Notes: generated by a model not told the origin, from the letters alone. A stretch of 64,000 bases of DNA from Streptomyces sp. NBC_00878 (GCF_026341515.1 NZ_JAPEOK010000001.1:7068001-7132000), one strand, 5' to 3'. Positions 1-9,945 are shown, counted from the first letter of the stretch. Program-made: numbers and translations.

Positions 1-324
1 GAGACATATCGCGGACGGCGCATCGTCGGCATCAGAGACGACGCCGTGCGGTTGGGGGACGACGTCCCGGCCGTGTGGCACGTCACGGTGGACGGGCGGC
101 CACTGCACCTGATGCGTCGCGTCGACGGCAGTTGGATGACCATGGTCGACCACTACCAGTCGTATCCGACGCCACTCGCCGCGGCGCGCGCGGCTGTGGA
201 CGAACTCGGCCCCACCATGCGGTTGGGGGCGTCGGACGGAACCGGCAGCCGCATGGACGACAGCGGTACGCCGAGCGGCGGCCAGGAAACCGAGGGGGAC
301 CATCGCCATGGTGTACACGCGTAA
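1..324 (+). CDS. melC1: Tyrosinase cofactor MelC1, 3' part
   Basis: The reading frame is open from base 1, so the start lies outside the window. MelC1 is the small copper chaperone that binds apo-tyrosinase, delivers copper and helps its secretion. What is visible is the conserved C-terminal half: ETYRGRRI, then [14 protein letters not shown], a [10 protein letters not shown] segment and [14 protein letters not shown], the usual order in this family. The tail after that block (about 35 residues, Gly/Asp/Ser-rich) is longer than in the MelC1 proteins I know and may be non-functional extension. The gene overlaps the start of melC2 by 17 bases, so the two are translationally coupled. The identification is firm. 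The N-terminal signal peptide cannot be seen here. Confidence 0.88.
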   Translation, partial: ETYRGRRIVGIRDDAVRLGDDVPAVWHVTVDGRPLHLMRRVDGSWMTMVDHYQSYPTPLAAARAAVDELGPTMRLGASDGTGSRMDDSGTPSGGQETEGDHRHGVHA

Positions 325-1174
325 GGACGTCAGCACGCTCACCCCTTCCGAGCGGCGCCGGTTCGTGACCGCACTGATCGAGGTGAAACGCCGCGGTGAG
401 TACGACGAGTTCGTGCGCATGCACATCCAGTACTTCGTTCCCGACGGCGAGAGCGGCCCGCGCACGGCCCACATGGCGCCCTCCTTCCTGCCCTGGCACC
501 GCAGGTTCGTGCTGGACCTGGAGCAGGCGCTGCGCCGCGTGGACGAGTCGGTGACCGTGCCGTACTGGGACTGGACACGCAACCGTGCCTCGACGGCCGT
601 ACCGTGGACCGAGGACCTGCTCGGCGGCACCGGGCGGCGTTCCGACCGGCAGGTCTTGACCGGCCCCTTCGCCCACCGCCACGGCCAGTGGACCATCAAA
701 GAGGGGATCACCGACGCCGAGTACCTCATGCGGGACCTGGGCCGCTCCCGGGACCCGATCGCTCTGCCCACGGCCGGGGATGTGGACGGCGCCCTCGCGG
801 ACCCGGTCTACGACACGGCCCCCTGGAACTCCACGTCCGCCAAAGGGTTCCGCAACAAGCTGGAGGGGTGGGGGCCGGGTCGCGGCGCCGTGTCGTGGCG
901 CAACCACAACCGGGTCCACCGATGGGTCGGCGGCCACATGGTGAGCGGCGCCTCCGTCAACGACCCCGTCTTCTGGATGCACCACGCCTTCGTCGACCTG
1001 GTGTGGTCCCGCTGGCAGCGGCGGCACCGGGACGCCCGCTATCTTCCCGCGAAGCCGCCCGGCCCGAGGGATGCCCAGCGCGGCCGGGTCGTCGCGCGGC
1101 ACGAGAGGATGCCGCCGTGGGACGTGACCCCGGAGGAACTGGAGAATCACAGCGCGGTCTATCGGTACACGTAG
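308..1174 (+). CDS. melC2: Tyrosinase MelC2
   Basis: Type-3 copper monooxygenase of 288 residues, close to the usual length of Streptomyces tyrosinases. It oxidises tyrosine and o-diphenols to quinones and starts melanin formation. The CuA ligands are H39 (MHIQYF), H55 (TAHMAP) and H64 (PWHRRF). The CuB ligands are H200 and H204 (HNRVH) and the His pair at 225-226 (FWMHHAF). VPYWDWT is the conserved hydrophobic segment after CuA. The enzyme has no signal peptide of its own and is exported with MelC1, whose gene overlaps it upstream. The ATG at 308 is the family start. All active-site residues are present, so the enzyme should be active if melC1 is intact. Confidence 0.95.
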   Translation: MVYTRKDVSTLTPSERRRFVTALIEVKRRGEYDEFVRMHIQYFVPDGESGPRTAHMAPSFLPWHRRFVLDLEQALRRVDESVTVPYWDWTRNRASTAVPWTEDLLGGTGRRSDRQVLTGPFAHRHGQWTIKEGITDAEYLMRDLGRSRDPIALPTAGDVDGALADPVYDTAPWNSTSAKGFRNKLEGWGPGRGAVSWRNHNRVHRWVGGHMVSGASVNDPVFWMHHAFVDLVWSRWQRRHRDARYLPAKPPGPRDAQRGRVVARHERMPPWDVTPEELENHSAVYRYT

Positions 1175-1394
1175 GAGACACGACCACCTGCGGGTGGGCC
1201 GCCCGAAGGCCTCACCTTACCGGGCTTCGCACGCGACGCCGGGCATCCCGCTGCGGCCTGTCTGTTGGGCGACGCAGGGCATCTCGCTGTAATCGCTTCC
1301 CGTGCTCGACAACGTGAGTGAACCGGCGCAGGTCAGGCCCCCTGATCCCTGTCGGGTACGCCTGCTGGCGTGAAAACATGGCTTGAGGTGCCTG

Positions 1395-1895
1395 TCCGCC
1401 GGCCCCGGTAGCTCGTTGGGATTCTCACCGGACGACCATGCCATCGGCCGGTCCCGCGGCGGGCTGACCACCAAGGTCCACCTTGCCGCCGACGGCCGCT
1501 GTCGACCGCGGCGTTCATTCTCACTGCCGGGCAGGCCGGCGATGCGCCTGCCTTCGCTGCCGTCATGGCCCGCCTGCGCGTTCCCCGACGCCGCGAACGG
1601 CCCCACACCAGGCCGGACGTGATCCTGGCCGACAGGGCTTACTCGTCCCGCGCGATCCGTGACCACCTCCGCAAACGCGGCATTCGGGCCGTGATCCCAG
1701 TGCCGGCTGACCAGCGCCGACACCGGCTGCGCCGGCGCAGCTGCGGGGGCAGGCCACCAGCCTTTGACAGCGAGACCTACGAGACCCACAGGCAGCGCGA
1801 CATCGTCGAGCGATGAATCAACCGGCTCAAGCAGTGGCGAGGCATCGCGACCCGCTACGAGAAGGCAGCCGCGATCTACCTGGCCGGGCTCCCCT
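1395..1895 (+). pseudogene. Decayed IS5-family transposase
   Basis: Remnant of a DDE transposase of the IS5 (IS427-like) group. One frame reads DDHAIGRSRGGLTTKVHLAA up to about 1510. The frame then shifts, and the continuation LTAGQAGDAPAF...MARLRVPRRR...DVILADRAYSSRAIRDHL...VIPVPADQ reads in another frame. At 1814-1816 an in-frame TGA replaces the cysteine codon expected in VERCINRLKQWRG. Family similarity carries on as INRLKQWRGIATRYEK...IYLAGL and then stops abruptly. The N-terminal third of the protein is missing. At least one frameshift, one stop and both ends are lost, so it cannot move by itself. I could not find terminal inverted repeats or a target duplication. It lies between melC2 and a tRNA gene. 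Confidence 0.85.
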
Positions 1896-2218
1896 TGCCG
1901 ACCAGGAGGCTGCGACGGTGTCGGTCAAAGAGGAACAAGCTCAGGGGCCGAGGCGTCGACCCGGAGCAGGACTCCTGACTCGTCCCGTCGCGCAGGCTGG
2001 ACCAGTACCCCGCGGAGGGCTGCGCTTTCCACAGGGTCAACCCCGGGCTCGAATCTGCGGGACGTACAGAATTCCTGAAATCCATATCTGCCTGGGGCGA
2101 TGCTCGGCACAGCGATGGAGGTCGTCTCCGGCCCAGCATGCCGCGAGCTGCCATTGGAAGGGCCGTCGGTAGGCCAATCAGCCCTACCTGACCTGCGGAA
2201 ACGCGGAGTGTAGTGGTG
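1896..2218. other. Stretch without recognised gene
   Basis: Between the transposase remnant and the 3' end of the tRNA gene. Short open frames exist on both strands but none resembles a known family or has a convincing ribosome binding site. It may be scar tissue from integrations next to the tRNA. I see no clear repeat of the tRNA 3' end in it. Confidence 0.5.
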
Positions 2219-2291
2219 CGCCCCCGGCAGGACTCGAACCTGCGGCCAAGCGCTTAGAAGGCGCCTGCTCTATCCACTGAGCTACGGGGGC
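2219..2291 (-). tRNA. tRNA-Arg (anticodon UCU)
   Basis: Read on the minus strand the 73-nt gene folds as a cloverleaf. The acceptor stem is GCCCCCG/CGGGGGC, the D arm GCTC...GAGC, the anticodon stem GGCGC/GCGCT (one G-U pair) around the loop CTTCTAA, and the T arm GCAGG-TTCGAGT-CCTGC. The discriminator base is G. The anticodon TCT reads AGA, a very rare codon in this G+C-rich genome. CCA is not encoded (the following bases are CACC), which is common in Streptomyces. The 3' end points toward the transposase remnant, the side on which tRNA-targeting elements integrate. Confidence 0.95.
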
Positions 2292-2602
2292 CGGATGTGG
2301 TGGCCTGTGGTGCTGGTGCCCGGGTGTGGGCGGGTCCGTGACCTTGCCGGGGACAAGGATAGAACGCCCGGGTCCCCGTCCCTGGTGCTTCGCCTCCGTG
2401 GCTCGATGTGGAGGTTCAGTGAAGCGGTCCTGATAATCGCAGGCAGGTACGAATCGTGCATCGCTTTTGGCGTCTCACGCCCCGGGTGTTGTGCACTCGT
2501 TATGCCTGCGCCCCATGCGTCCCTTCCGTCCTGTGTGTCCGATCGGCGCGCAGACATGCCCATATGCTTCAGAAAGCCACTAAAATTGGGCATTCTTCGC
2601 AT
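2292..2602. other. Intergenic region upstream of dynA
   Basis: About 310 bases between the 5' end of the tRNA gene (minus strand) and dynA (plus strand). It must hold the promoters of both. The dynA frame stays open back to 2456, but the extra N-terminal residues (rich in Cys and His) do not look like dynamin family sequence. No feature could be pinned down. Confidence 0.5.
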
Positions 2603-4210
2603 GTGGTGACCTTGGACGTACGGCCTCAGCTGCTCGACGCACTTTCCGCCCTGCGCGACCGTGTCGCCGCCGCACGCTTCCCGCTGCCCCTGGCGGGGGC
2701 TCCACGCGCGCGTGCCAACCGCGACGAACTGCTCGCGCAACTCGACGACTATCTCGTGCCCCGGTTGAGAGAACCCGAAGCACCCTTGCTCGCCGTGATC
2801 GGGGGATCGACCGGGGCGGGCAAGTCGACACTGGTCAACTCCCTTGTGGGGCGGCGGGTCAGTGAGGCCGGGGTACTGCGGCCCACGACGCGTACTCCGG
2901 TGCTCGTGTGCCACCCCGAGGACCATCACTGGTTCAGCGGCATGCGCGTACTGCCCGACCTCACGCGCGTGTGGGTGCCCCGACAGGACTCCCTGGACGA
3001 TCCGCTGCTGCCGGACGAGGACGACGGGCGCGTGCTGCGCATCGAGACCGCAGACACCCTCCCGCGCGGGCTCGCCCTCCTGGACGCGCCCGACATCGAC
3101 TCCCTGGTGGCCGACAACAGAGTGCTCGCCGCCGAACTGATCTGCTCCGCCGACATCTGGGTCATGGTCACTACGGCCGCCCGGTACGCCGACGCGGTGC
3201 CATGGCATCTGCTCCGTAGCGCCAAGGACCACGACGCCACCCTCGTCACGGTCCTCGACCGGGTGCCCCACCAGGTCGTGTCGGAGGTGTCGCGCCAGTA
3301 CGGCGCGCTGCTCGCCAAGGCGGGACTCGGCGACGTGCCCCGCTTCACGGTGCCCGAGTTGCCCGAATCGGCATGGGGTGGGGGGCTGCTTCCGGCCACC
3401 GCGGTGGCGCCCCTGCTCGCCTGGCTCACGGAACAGGCCGAGGATGCCGGATCCCGGCAGCAGGCGATGGCACGCACGGCGTACGGAGTGCTCGACTCGC
3501 TCAAGTCACGGATGCCCGAGCTGGCCGGTGCGGCGGCCGCGCAGTACGCCGCCGCCATGCGGCTCACCGCGGCCGTCGACGGGGCGTACGACAGCGAGCA
3601 CGCGCGCGTACGGGGCCGTTTGCAGGCCGGGGCCGTGCTCGCCGGGGACGCGCTCAAGCGGTGGCGCAGCTATCCGCTGGACTGCACCGCCGGCGAACTG
3701 CTCGACGCGCTCGCCGAGAGCCTGGCCTCATTGCTGTTGTGCGCCGTCACCGCCGCCGACGAGCGTATCGACGAGGCCTGGCGCCGCGAACCCGGTGCGG
3801 CAGCGCCGGGGCTGACGGACCGTGATCCGACGGCGGAGAGCGCCGAGCACCGCATCGGGATGGCCGTACGGCGTTGGCGGCGGATCATCGAGGAACACGC
3901 CGAGGAAGAAGTGCGCGTCCTTGAGAAGAGCGTCGCGCCGGATCCCGAGGTGGTGGCCGCGCTGGTCGCCACCGCGCTCCTGGGCGGCCGCCGGGCCCGG
4001 TCCGCGGGCGAAGGACTCGCCGAGCGGATCGGAGCCCATGGGGCCCTGCGCCTGCGCGACAAGGGCGGCCGGCTGCTCACCGACTACCTCGACAGAACCC
4101 TGCACATCGAACGGGAGCGGCGGCTCGCCCCGCTCGACGCACTCGACGTACACCCCCAACCCCAGGCCGAACTCATCGCCGCGCTGTCCGTACTGCAGAA
4201 GGAGAGGTGA
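2603..4210 (+). CDS. dynA: Dynamin-like GTPase DynA
   Basis: Bacterial dynamin-like protein, about 535 residues from the GTG at 2603. The G1/P-loop is [10 protein letters not shown] at residues 67-76, followed by LVNSLVG and the G2 region [18 protein letters not shown] occupies the G3 position. No membrane span is visible, and the C-terminal half is helical and charged. It overlaps the downstream GTPase by four bases (GTGA). In Streptomyces a soluble DynA and a membrane-anchored DynB, encoded side by side, stabilise FtsZ rings during sporulation septation. The pair here fits that description; the symbol is assigned on architecture and context. There is no good ribosome binding site before 2603 or 2606, so the message may be leaderless and the start is uncertain by a few codons. 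Confidence 0.75.
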   Translation: MVTLDVRPQLLDALSALRDRVAAARFPLPLAGAPRARANRDELLAQLDDYLVPRLREPEAPLLAVIGGSTGAGKSTLVNSLVGRRVSEAGVLRPTTRTPVLVCHPEDHHWFSGMRVLPDLTRVWVPRQDSLDDPLLPDEDDGRVLRIETADTLPRGLALLDAPDIDSLVADNRVLAAELICSADIWVMVTTAARYADAVPWHLLRSAKDHDATLVTVLDRVPHQVVSEVSRQYGALLAKAGLGDVPRFTVPELPESAWGGGLLPATAVAPLLAWLTEQAEDAGSRQQAMARTAYGVLDSLKSRMPELAGAAAAQYAAAMRLTAAVDGAYDSEHARVRGRLQAGAVLAGDALKRWRSYPLDCTAGELLDALAESLASLLLCAVTAADERIDEAWRREPGAAAPGLTDRDPTAESAEHRIGMAVRRWRRIIEEHAEEEVRVLEKSVAPDPEVVAALVATALLGGRRARSAGEGLAERIGAHGALRLRDKGGRLLTDYLDRTLHIERERRLAPLDALDVHPQPQAELIAALSVLQKER

Positions 4211-6267
4211 CCGTGGTGACCGCCGTCACGGACCACACGGATCACGCCGATCACCCCGGAGACGACGAGGGGCGTGTCGAGGGGCGTGAGGACAGTGGGC
4301 ACGCGCGCGTGGAGGACGATTTCGTGACCGACCCCACCGACCCCAAGGGCGCGCGCAAAGACGTGCCCAAGAAGGACCCCGGCAAGAAAAATGTCCGCAC
4401 GGAGAGTCGCCTTTTTGGGCTCGTGCGCGTGGAGACCGTCATGGACGCCGAGCCGTCCGCCACCAGCGGCGACAAGGGCGGTACTGACCGTACTGACGGC
4501 AAGGGCGGCAAGGGCGGCGACGGCGGCGTGGGAGGCGCGGACGGTGGGGCCGCGGACGCCGCGGATGCCGGTGTCTCCTGGGACGACGGGCTGATCGCAC
4601 GCCGCGTGTCCGCTACGGCAGAGGGGCAGGCCAGGCCCGTGAAGGAGGTATTCGTGGAGAACAGGCCCCCTGTAGTGCTCCCACTCGTGTACGAAGGGTC
4701 GCTACGGTCCCGTCTCGACGCGCTGCGTGAACTGGTGGGGCTCTCGCGTACCCGGCTCGACAGCAGGACGCTCGCCGAGGCGGGACAGGTCCTGGACGAG
4801 GCCGCGGCGCGGCGCAGGCTCTCCGGGCAGCACACCGTCGTCGCCATCGCGGGCGCCACAGGAAGCGGCAAGTCGCAGCTCTTCAACGCGCTGGCCGGAG
4901 TGGCCATTTCGGAGACCGGGGTACGCAGGCCGACCACCGCCGCGCCCATCGCGTGCAGCTGGAGCGACGGCGCGGCGAGCCTCATCGACCGGCTCGGAAT
5001 TCCCGGGCGGCTGCGACGGCGACCGCTGCAGAGCCCCGAGGCCGAGGCGCAGTTGCGCGGGCTCGTTCTGGTGGACCTGCCCGACCACGACTCCGCGGCC
5101 GTCCAGCACCGCGAACATGTGGACCGCATCCTGGCGCTCGTCGACGCCGTCATCTGGGTCGTCGACCCGGAGAAGTACGCCGACGCCGTGCTGCACGAAC
5201 GCTATCTGCGGCCCATGGCGGGACACGCGGAGGTCACCTTCGTAGTCCTCAATCAGATCGACCGGCTGCCCGGAGAGGCCGCCGGCCAGGTCCTCGACGA
5301 CCTCAGGCGACTGCTCGACGAGGACGGGATCGCACTCGGCGATTACGGAGAGCCGGGCGCGACCGTGCTCGCGCTGTCGGCCCTCACCGGGGACGGCATC
5401 GTTGAACTGCGCGAGGTGCTCGGGCACTTCGTGGCCGAGAGGGGGGCCGCGGCCCGCCGGATCTCGGCCGACGTGGACGCGGCGGCGGCCCGGCTGTGGC
5501 CCGTCTACGCGAACCGGCGGTCGGCCGGGCTCACCGAGGAGGCGCGCGACGAGTTCGCCGACCGGCTGGCGGACGCCGTCGGCGCGACGGCGGCGGGCGA
5601 GGCGGCCGAACGGGCGTGGCGGCGCAACGCCAACCGCGCGTGCGGCACGCCCTGGCTGCGGATGTGGCGCTGGTACCAGGACCGCCGCGAACCCCCGACC
5701 GGACGTCTCTCCCTACGAGTCCACGCCGACGACGAGGCCACGGCGCGCCAGCGCGTCGAACAGGCGGTCCGTACGGTCGCCGAGGAGGCGGCCGGAGGGT
5801 TGCCCGTGCCCTGGGCGCAGGCGGTGCGCGAGGCGGCGGTACGAGGGTCACAGGGGTTGTGCGAGGCGCTCGACGAGCTGGCCGTGCGAGCCGGTACGCC
5901 GGTTGGGCGGCCGCCGAGGCCCGGCTGGTGGCCGATCGCCGTACTGGCCCAGGCCGCCATGACGATCCTCCAGGTCATCGGCGGGGTCTGGCTGCTGGGG
6001 CAGGTCATCGGCTTCATGTCGCCGAACCTCGGGGTCCCAGTGCTGCTGATGGTGATCGGCATCGTGGGCGGCCCGGGCGTCGAATGGGCCTGCAAACTGG
6101 CGGCGCGCGGGCCTGCGCGGCGGTACGGGCTGGAGGCGGAACGGCGGTTGCGGGAGGCGGCGTCGGGGTGCGGCCGGGCACGGGTTCTCGATCCGCTGGC
6201 GTCGGAGCTGCTGCGGTATCGGGAGGTGAGGGAGCAGTACCTGCGGGTTACGGGGGTCGGTGTCTAG
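4207..6267 (+). CDS. dynB: Membrane dynamin-like GTPase DynB
   Basis: Second dynamin-like GTPase, 686 residues. A long charged, low-complexity N-terminus (Asp/Lys/Gly-rich, roughly residues 1-150) precedes the GTPase domain. The P-loop reads GATGSGKSQ near residue 217, followed by FNALAG, the G2 region RRPTTAAPI, the G3 motif VDLPDHDS and the G4 motif NQID. Near the C-terminus two hydrophobic helices around [17 protein letters not shown] and [15 protein letters not shown] (about residues 575-620) should anchor it in the membrane. The GTG start overlaps the stop of dynA and has the site AAGGAGAG just upstream, so the two genes are coupled. The likely role is FtsZ-ring stabilisation at sporulation septa as the membrane partner of DynA. 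Confidence 0.75.
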   Translation: MTVVTAVTDHTDHADHPGDDEGRVEGREDSGHARVEDDFVTDPTDPKGARKDVPKKDPGKKNVRTESRLFGLVRVETVMDAEPSATSGDKGGTDRTDGKGGKGGDGGVGGADGGAADAADAGVSWDDGLIARRVSATAEGQARPVKEVFVENRPPVVLPLVYEGSLRSRLDALRELVGLSRTRLDSRTLAEAGQVLDEAAARRRLSGQHTVVAIAGATGSGKSQLFNALAGVAISETGVRRPTTAAPIACSWSDGAASLIDRLGIPGRLRRRPLQSPEAEAQLRGLVLVDLPDHDSAAVQHREHVDRILALVDAVIWVVDPEKYADAVLHERYLRPMAGHAEVTFVVLNQIDRLPGEAAGQVLDDLRRLLDEDGIALGDYGEPGATVLALSALTGDGIVELREVLGHFVAERGAAARRISADVDAAAARLWPVYANRRSAGLTEEARDEFADRLADAVGATAAGEAAERAWRRNANRACGTPWLRMWRWYQDRREPPTGRLSLRVHADDEATARQRVEQAVRTVAEEAAGGLPVPWAQAVREAAVRGSQGLCEALDELAVRAGTPVGRPPRPGWWPIAVLAQAAMTILQVIGGVWLLGQVIGFMSPNLGVPVLLMVIGIVGGPGVEWACKLAARGPARRYGLEAERRLREAASGCGRARVLDPLASELLRYREVREQYLRVTGVGV

Positions 6268-6268
6268 G

Positions 6269-6375
6269 CGGGGTGACGTCCTCGCGACCTGGCCTCCTCT
6301 CGGGGTGACGTCTTCGCGACGTGGCGACCTTGCGAGGTGAACGGTTCTCGTGGGGTGAAGTCCTCGTTCGGGTGG
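6269..6375 (+). repeat. Direct repeats between dynB and ssbB
   Basis: A 24-bp unit beginning CGGGGTGACGTC occurs at 6269-6292 and again at 6301-6324 with two mismatches. A shorter, weaker copy (GGGGTGAAGTCCTCG) lies near 6352-6366. They lie in the roughly 300-base gap after dynB and show no coding character. Function unknown. Confidence 0.6.
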
Positions 6376-6380
6376 CGGAG

Positions 6381-6389
6381 TTGTCCACA
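6381..6389 (+). promoter_or_regulatory. DnaA box
   Basis: TTGTCCACA matches the preferred Streptomyces DnaA box exactly. It sits about 190 bases upstream of the ssbB start, in the gap after dynB. One isolated box may titrate DnaA or regulate ssbB. It could also be chance. Confidence 0.5.
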
Positions 6390-6573
6390 ACCGGGCGGTA
6401 GGCCACAGCGCTCAGCGGGCTCGGGCCGGCGGAGGCAGTCTGGAACCGCGGCGATCACGATGCGAACGCAACGGGACCACGACGCGGTCGTGGCGCGGTC
6501 GCAGCGCGGTCGCCGCGACAGACGCAGCCGTACGGGACGGGCCCGTGGGCGTGGACAGGGGAGGACTTCCGAG

Positions 6574-7026
6574 ATGAACGAGACGACGGTGTGTGTGGTG
6601 GGGAACGTGGCGACGCGGCCGGTGTTCCGGGAGACGGCGACGGGCGCGTCGGCGAGGTTCCGGCTGGCGGTGACGCAGCGGTACTGGGACCGGGAGAAGA
6701 ACGCCTGGACGGACGGGCACACCAACTTCTTCACGGTGTGGGCCAATCGGGCGCTCGCGACGAATGTGCAGGCGTCCGTCTCGGTGGGCGAGCCGCTCGT
6801 CGTGCGGGGGAGGCTGAAGGTCCGCTACGAACAGCGCGACGGGCAGTCGTGGACGGGCGCGGACATCGAGGCCACGGCGATCGGCCACGATCTGGCGCGC
6901 GGTACCGCGGCGTTCCGGAGGGTCCACAAGAGTGAGACGCCGTCGGAGACGCCGGCCCGGCCGGAGCCCAACTGGGAAACGGAGCCGACGGTTCGACAAC
7001 AGCAGGAACCGGCTCTGGTGACGTGA
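6574..7026 (+). CDS. ssbB: Single-stranded DNA-binding protein SsbB
   Basis: 150-residue SSB with one OB fold (about residues 1-105: VVGNVATRPV, FRLAVTQRYWD, FFTVWANRALA, LVVRGRLKVRYEQRDG). The C-terminus ends PALVT instead of the acidic DDDIPF-type tail of SsbA that recruits replication proteins. This is the mark of Streptomyces SsbB, which acts in chromosome segregation during sporulation and not in general replication. The ATG at 6574 has GGGAGGAC eight bases upstream. The frame stays open further upstream, but those residues are not SSB-like. Its place behind dynAB groups three sporulation-division genes. A DnaA box lies upstream. Confidence 0.88.
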   Translation: MNETTVCVVGNVATRPVFRETATGASARFRLAVTQRYWDREKNAWTDGHTNFFTVWANRALATNVQASVSVGEPLVVRGRLKVRYEQRDGQSWTGADIEATAIGHDLARGTAAFRRVHKSETPSETPARPEPNWETEPTVRQQQEPALVT

Positions 7027-7111
7027 GGTGTGTGACCTGCCCTGGCCTGACGTGACGTAACGCGACGTCAAGTGCACGGCAGGTGTTGGAGTCATCGTCC
7101 GACCGAAGTGC

Positions 7112-7163
7112 GGCTTATCGGCGAATACATTCGGAACGGTCCCCGTGGATTTGTCGATAAGCC
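7112..7163 (+). promoter_or_regulatory. Inverted repeat upstream of surface protein gene
   Basis: GGCTTATCG at 7112-7120 and its perfect complement CGATAAGCC at 7155-7163 are separated by 34 bases. The pair lies about 180 bases before the start of the surface-protein gene, in a 315-base gap after ssbB that is otherwise featureless. It could be an operator or an RNA stem. Confidence 0.35.
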
Positions 7164-7341
7164 CAGCTCGCACCTCAATCTGGCGATAACGATTCCGAGT
7201 CGGATCGCTTGTCCGATGGCGTGACTGGGGAGAGAGGTGCGCCCCGTCCTTAGGATGCCGGGCATAGCTCTAGGGGCTTCTGATTCTGCTGGTGGGACCG
7301 TAACCCCCCACGTCAACGGGTCCTGCTCGAAGGGGAATTCT

Positions 7342-8754
7342 GTGCTTTCTTCGTTCTCCGTGTTGTCCGCGCACGGGCGGGGTGCCGCCCGCCTCGCCGC
7401 GGCGGCTCTGGTGTCCGGCCTCGTCACCGTGAGCGTCCTGACCGCCGTGGGTACGGCCGCTGCCGATGAACTCCCCCTGAGCCAGGGGGGCGCGACCGCC
7501 ACGATAGGTGAGCTCAAGACGTCCGGGATCGCGGTCATCCACGAGAACGGCGAGGACAAGCAGGTGTCCGCGGGGCTGTTCGAGATGTCCGTCGACAACG
7601 GCGGCACTCTGCAGACCTACTGCGTCGACGTCCACAACCCGACGCAGATGGACGCCAAGTACCAGGAGACGCCCTGGAGCGGCACGTCACTGAACGGCAA
7701 CCCCGACGCGGGCCGGATCCGCTGGATCCTGCAGAACTCCTACCCGCAGGTGAACGACCTCGCCGCGCTGGCCGCGAAGGCGGGCGCGAGTGGTCTCACC
7801 GAGCAGGACGCGGCGGCCGGCACGCAGGTGGCGATCTGGCGGTACTCGGACAGTGTCGACGTGGACGCCGTCGACCCGCAGGCGGAGAAGCTCGCCGACT
7901 ATCTGCAGCGCAACGCGCGGAACCTCGCGGAGCCCGAGGCCTCGCTGGCCCTGGACCCGCCCGCGGTCTCGGGGCGCGCCGGTGAGCTGCTCGGCCCGGT
8001 CACCGTGCACACCAACGCGGGCAGTGTGACGGTGACACCGCCCGCCGACGTGACGAGCGGAGTGAGGGTCGTCGACAAAGGCGGCAAGGAGATCACGTCC
8101 GCGGTCGACGGCGGCCAGTTGTTCTTCGACGTCCCCGAGGACACCGCGGACGGTTCGGCCGCGCTGACGGTGCAGGCCTCGACCACCGTGCCGGTCGGCC
8201 GGGCGTTCGCCTCCGAGACCAGGAGCCAGACCCAGATCCTCGCCGGCTCCAGCGAGTCGACGGTCTCGGCGACGGCTACCGCGAACTGGGCGAAGACCGG
8301 CGCGATTCCCGCGCTGTCGGCCGAGAAGAACTGCGCCAAGGGGGGTGTGGACATCACGGCGGCCAACGAGGGCGACGAGGCGTTCACCTTCGAGCTGATG
8401 GGCGTCGAGCACACGATCCCAGCAGGCGCGTCACAGACCGTGACGATCCCGCTGCAGGAGGACCAGGCGTACGACTTCACGATCAAGGGGCCGAACGGCT
8501 ACGAGAAGCGGTTCAAGGGCGTACTCGACTGCCAGACGCAGAGCAGCCTCGGCGACCAGACGGCCCAGACGCTGAACGAGCCCAGCCCGGCCACGGCGGG
8601 CGGCACCGGCACCGGCACCACGACGGTCGACCTCGCCGAGACGGGCGCCTCAAGCTCCACCCCGGTGATTGCAGGCATCGCGATCGCCCTGGTCGTGGCC
8701 GGCGGCGCGGCGGTCCTCTTCGTCCGCAAGAAGCAGGCGCCCGAGCAGGACTGA
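7342..8754 (+). CDS. Thioester-domain surface protein with LAXTG sortase signal
   Basis: 470-residue exported wall protein. A signal peptide of about 41 residues ends near AAADE. A thioester domain (TED) follows: C94 in YCVDVHNPT and Q162 in TQVAIWRY are the residues expected to form the internal Cys-Gln thioester, a reactive bond that Gram-positive adhesins use to attach covalently to surfaces. Beta-rich Ig-like segments lie in the middle. The C-terminus has LAETG (431-435), a hydrophobic span and RKK, a sorting signal of the LAXTG class served by class E sortases. The GTG at 7342 has AAGGGGAA upstream; the earlier in-frame start at 7237 lacks one. No sortase gene is adjacent. The natural ligand is unknown. 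Confidence 0.85.
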   Translation: MLSSFSVLSAHGRGAARLAAAALVSGLVTVSVLTAVGTAAADELPLSQGGATATIGELKTSGIAVIHENGEDKQVSAGLFEMSVDNGGTLQTYCVDVHNPTQMDAKYQETPWSGTSLNGNPDAGRIRWILQNSYPQVNDLAALAAKAGASGLTEQDAAAGTQVAIWRYSDSVDVDAVDPQAEKLADYLQRNARNLAEPEASLALDPPAVSGRAGELLGPVTVHTNAGSVTVTPPADVTSGVRVVDKGGKEITSAVDGGQLFFDVPEDTADGSAALTVQASTTVPVGRAFASETRSQTQILAGSSESTVSATATANWAKTGAIPALSAEKNCAKGGVDITAANEGDEAFTFELMGVEHTIPAGASQTVTIPLQEDQAYDFTIKGPNGYEKRFKGVLDCQTQSSLGDQTAQTLNEPSPATAGGTGTGTTTVDLAETGASSSTPVIAGIAIALVVAGGAAVLFVRKKQAPEQD

Positions 8755-8781
8755 GAGAACCCCCGAGCAGGACTGAGAGAA
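8740..8781 (+). repeat. Perfect 21-bp tandem duplication across the stop codon
   Basis: The 21 bases at 8740-8760, beginning CCCGAGCAGGACTGA, are repeated exactly at 8761-8781. The first copy encodes the last residues (PEQD) and the stop of the surface protein. The second copy is untranslated. This looks like a recent slippage duplication. Confidence 0.9.
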
Positions 8782-8973
8782 CAGAGAACAAGGAAACAGC
8801 ACCTTGACAACTGGACAGTGGGTAACTGCTCGCTCACTCGCCCACTGAGCCGTCTCGGCCAGTGACCGCCGCCGCACGGGATCGTCGGGCGGAACGAGGT
8901 CTCCGTCCGGCGGCGGGCGGGCCGTCGTCGACAGCCGGCGACAGGCCGACTACAGGGCCGCTCGGCGGTGGTC

Positions 8974-9945
8974 TCAGCGCCAGTCGTCGATCACATACGC
9001 GTCGGGGTGGCTGTACCCGGATTCGCTGGGCCTGTGCATGGTCACGCCCTGCAACCATGTGCGGAAACCGCGGTCGATCATGCGCCGGTAGGCATCCGGG
9101 CGACCCAGGTTCATGCCGGCGTCCAGCTGCTCCAGGCCGCGCTCGGCGGCCAGCCGCTCGCACGCTTCGAGCAGTCGCTCGAACCGGTCGGCGGCCTCCG
9201 GACCAGGACGTACGGCGCCGAATTTGACGAAGCACACGTCCGCGCCAGCCTCCGACCCGGCTCCGCAGTGGCAGACGGCCAGGCCATCGAGATCGGAGGC
9301 AGCGCCATGGAGCAGGATGGTGTCACCGAGTCCCTGCGCGTGCGCGGCCACGATCTCGCGTTCCAGGCTCAGGCCCTCGTACACGGCTCCGGTCAGTGCG
9401 CGACAGCGACTCAGCGCGTCAGGCCGCTCGGCAGCCGGCAGTTCGCCATAGAGCACCCGGCCGGGGACTGCGGCACCGTCTGTGACCTGTTTCTTCATGA
9501 TGGCTGTAAGGAATCGAGGCCAGAAACCGTACCGGCGGTAGAGCTCAAGATGCTTGGGACTGTGCGCGAAGGTGAACAAGCCGAGGTGGCGGTTCCCCCA
9601 GGCGTCGAAGCAGTCTATGACCGGCTCCATCAGACGCTTGCCGATGCCCTGGTCCCACAGATCTGGACGCACGGTCAGCGGTCCGAAGAACCCGACGCTG
9701 CCCCAGTTGGTGGCGAAGTTCGATCCAACTACTTCGCCCTCGACCGTCGCCGCGAATGCCGCCCGCGGATCGGCCGCCCAACGCGTACGGACATAGTCGA
9801 CGGTCCCGAAAGGATCAGGGGCCCCCAGGAACGTCCCGAAAGCGACCCTGCAGATCTCATCGGCCCGATCCAGGTCCGCCTCACCCAGCGGGCGGACTGA
9901 TATTGGGGCCGCGCCACTCTTGCGCTTCGCTTCTGGTGGGATCAT
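8974..9945 (-). CDS. GNAT family N-acetyltransferase
   Basis: 323 residues. The N-terminal half is a GNAT fold: ISVRPLGEADLDRADEICR at the start, GPLTVRPDLWDQGIGKRLME as the acetyl-CoA binding motif A, and HLELYRRYGFWPR as the typical motif B. The C-terminal half (about 165-323) looks like a degenerate second GNAT-like lobe. The start is ATG at 9945 with CGGAGGGAC upstream; the frame stays open to 10242 but that part has no family similarity. It stands alone, convergent with the surface-protein gene. The substrate cannot be told from sequence. Confidence 0.82.
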   Translation of the reverse strand: MIPPEAKRKSGAAPISVRPLGEADLDRADEICRVAFGTFLGAPDPFGTVDYVRTRWAADPRAAFAATVEGEVVGSNFATNWGSVGFFGPLTVRPDLWDQGIGKRLMEPVIDCFDAWGNRHLGLFTFAHSPKHLELYRRYGFWPRFLTAIMKKQVTDGAAVPGRVLYGELPAAERPDALSRCRALTGAVYEGLSLEREIVAAHAQGLGDTILLHGAASDLDGLAVCHCGAGSEAGADVCFVKFGAVRPGPEAADRFERLLEACERLAAERGLEQLDAGMNLGRPDAYRRMIDRGFRTWLQGVTMHRPSESGYSHPDAYVIDDWR

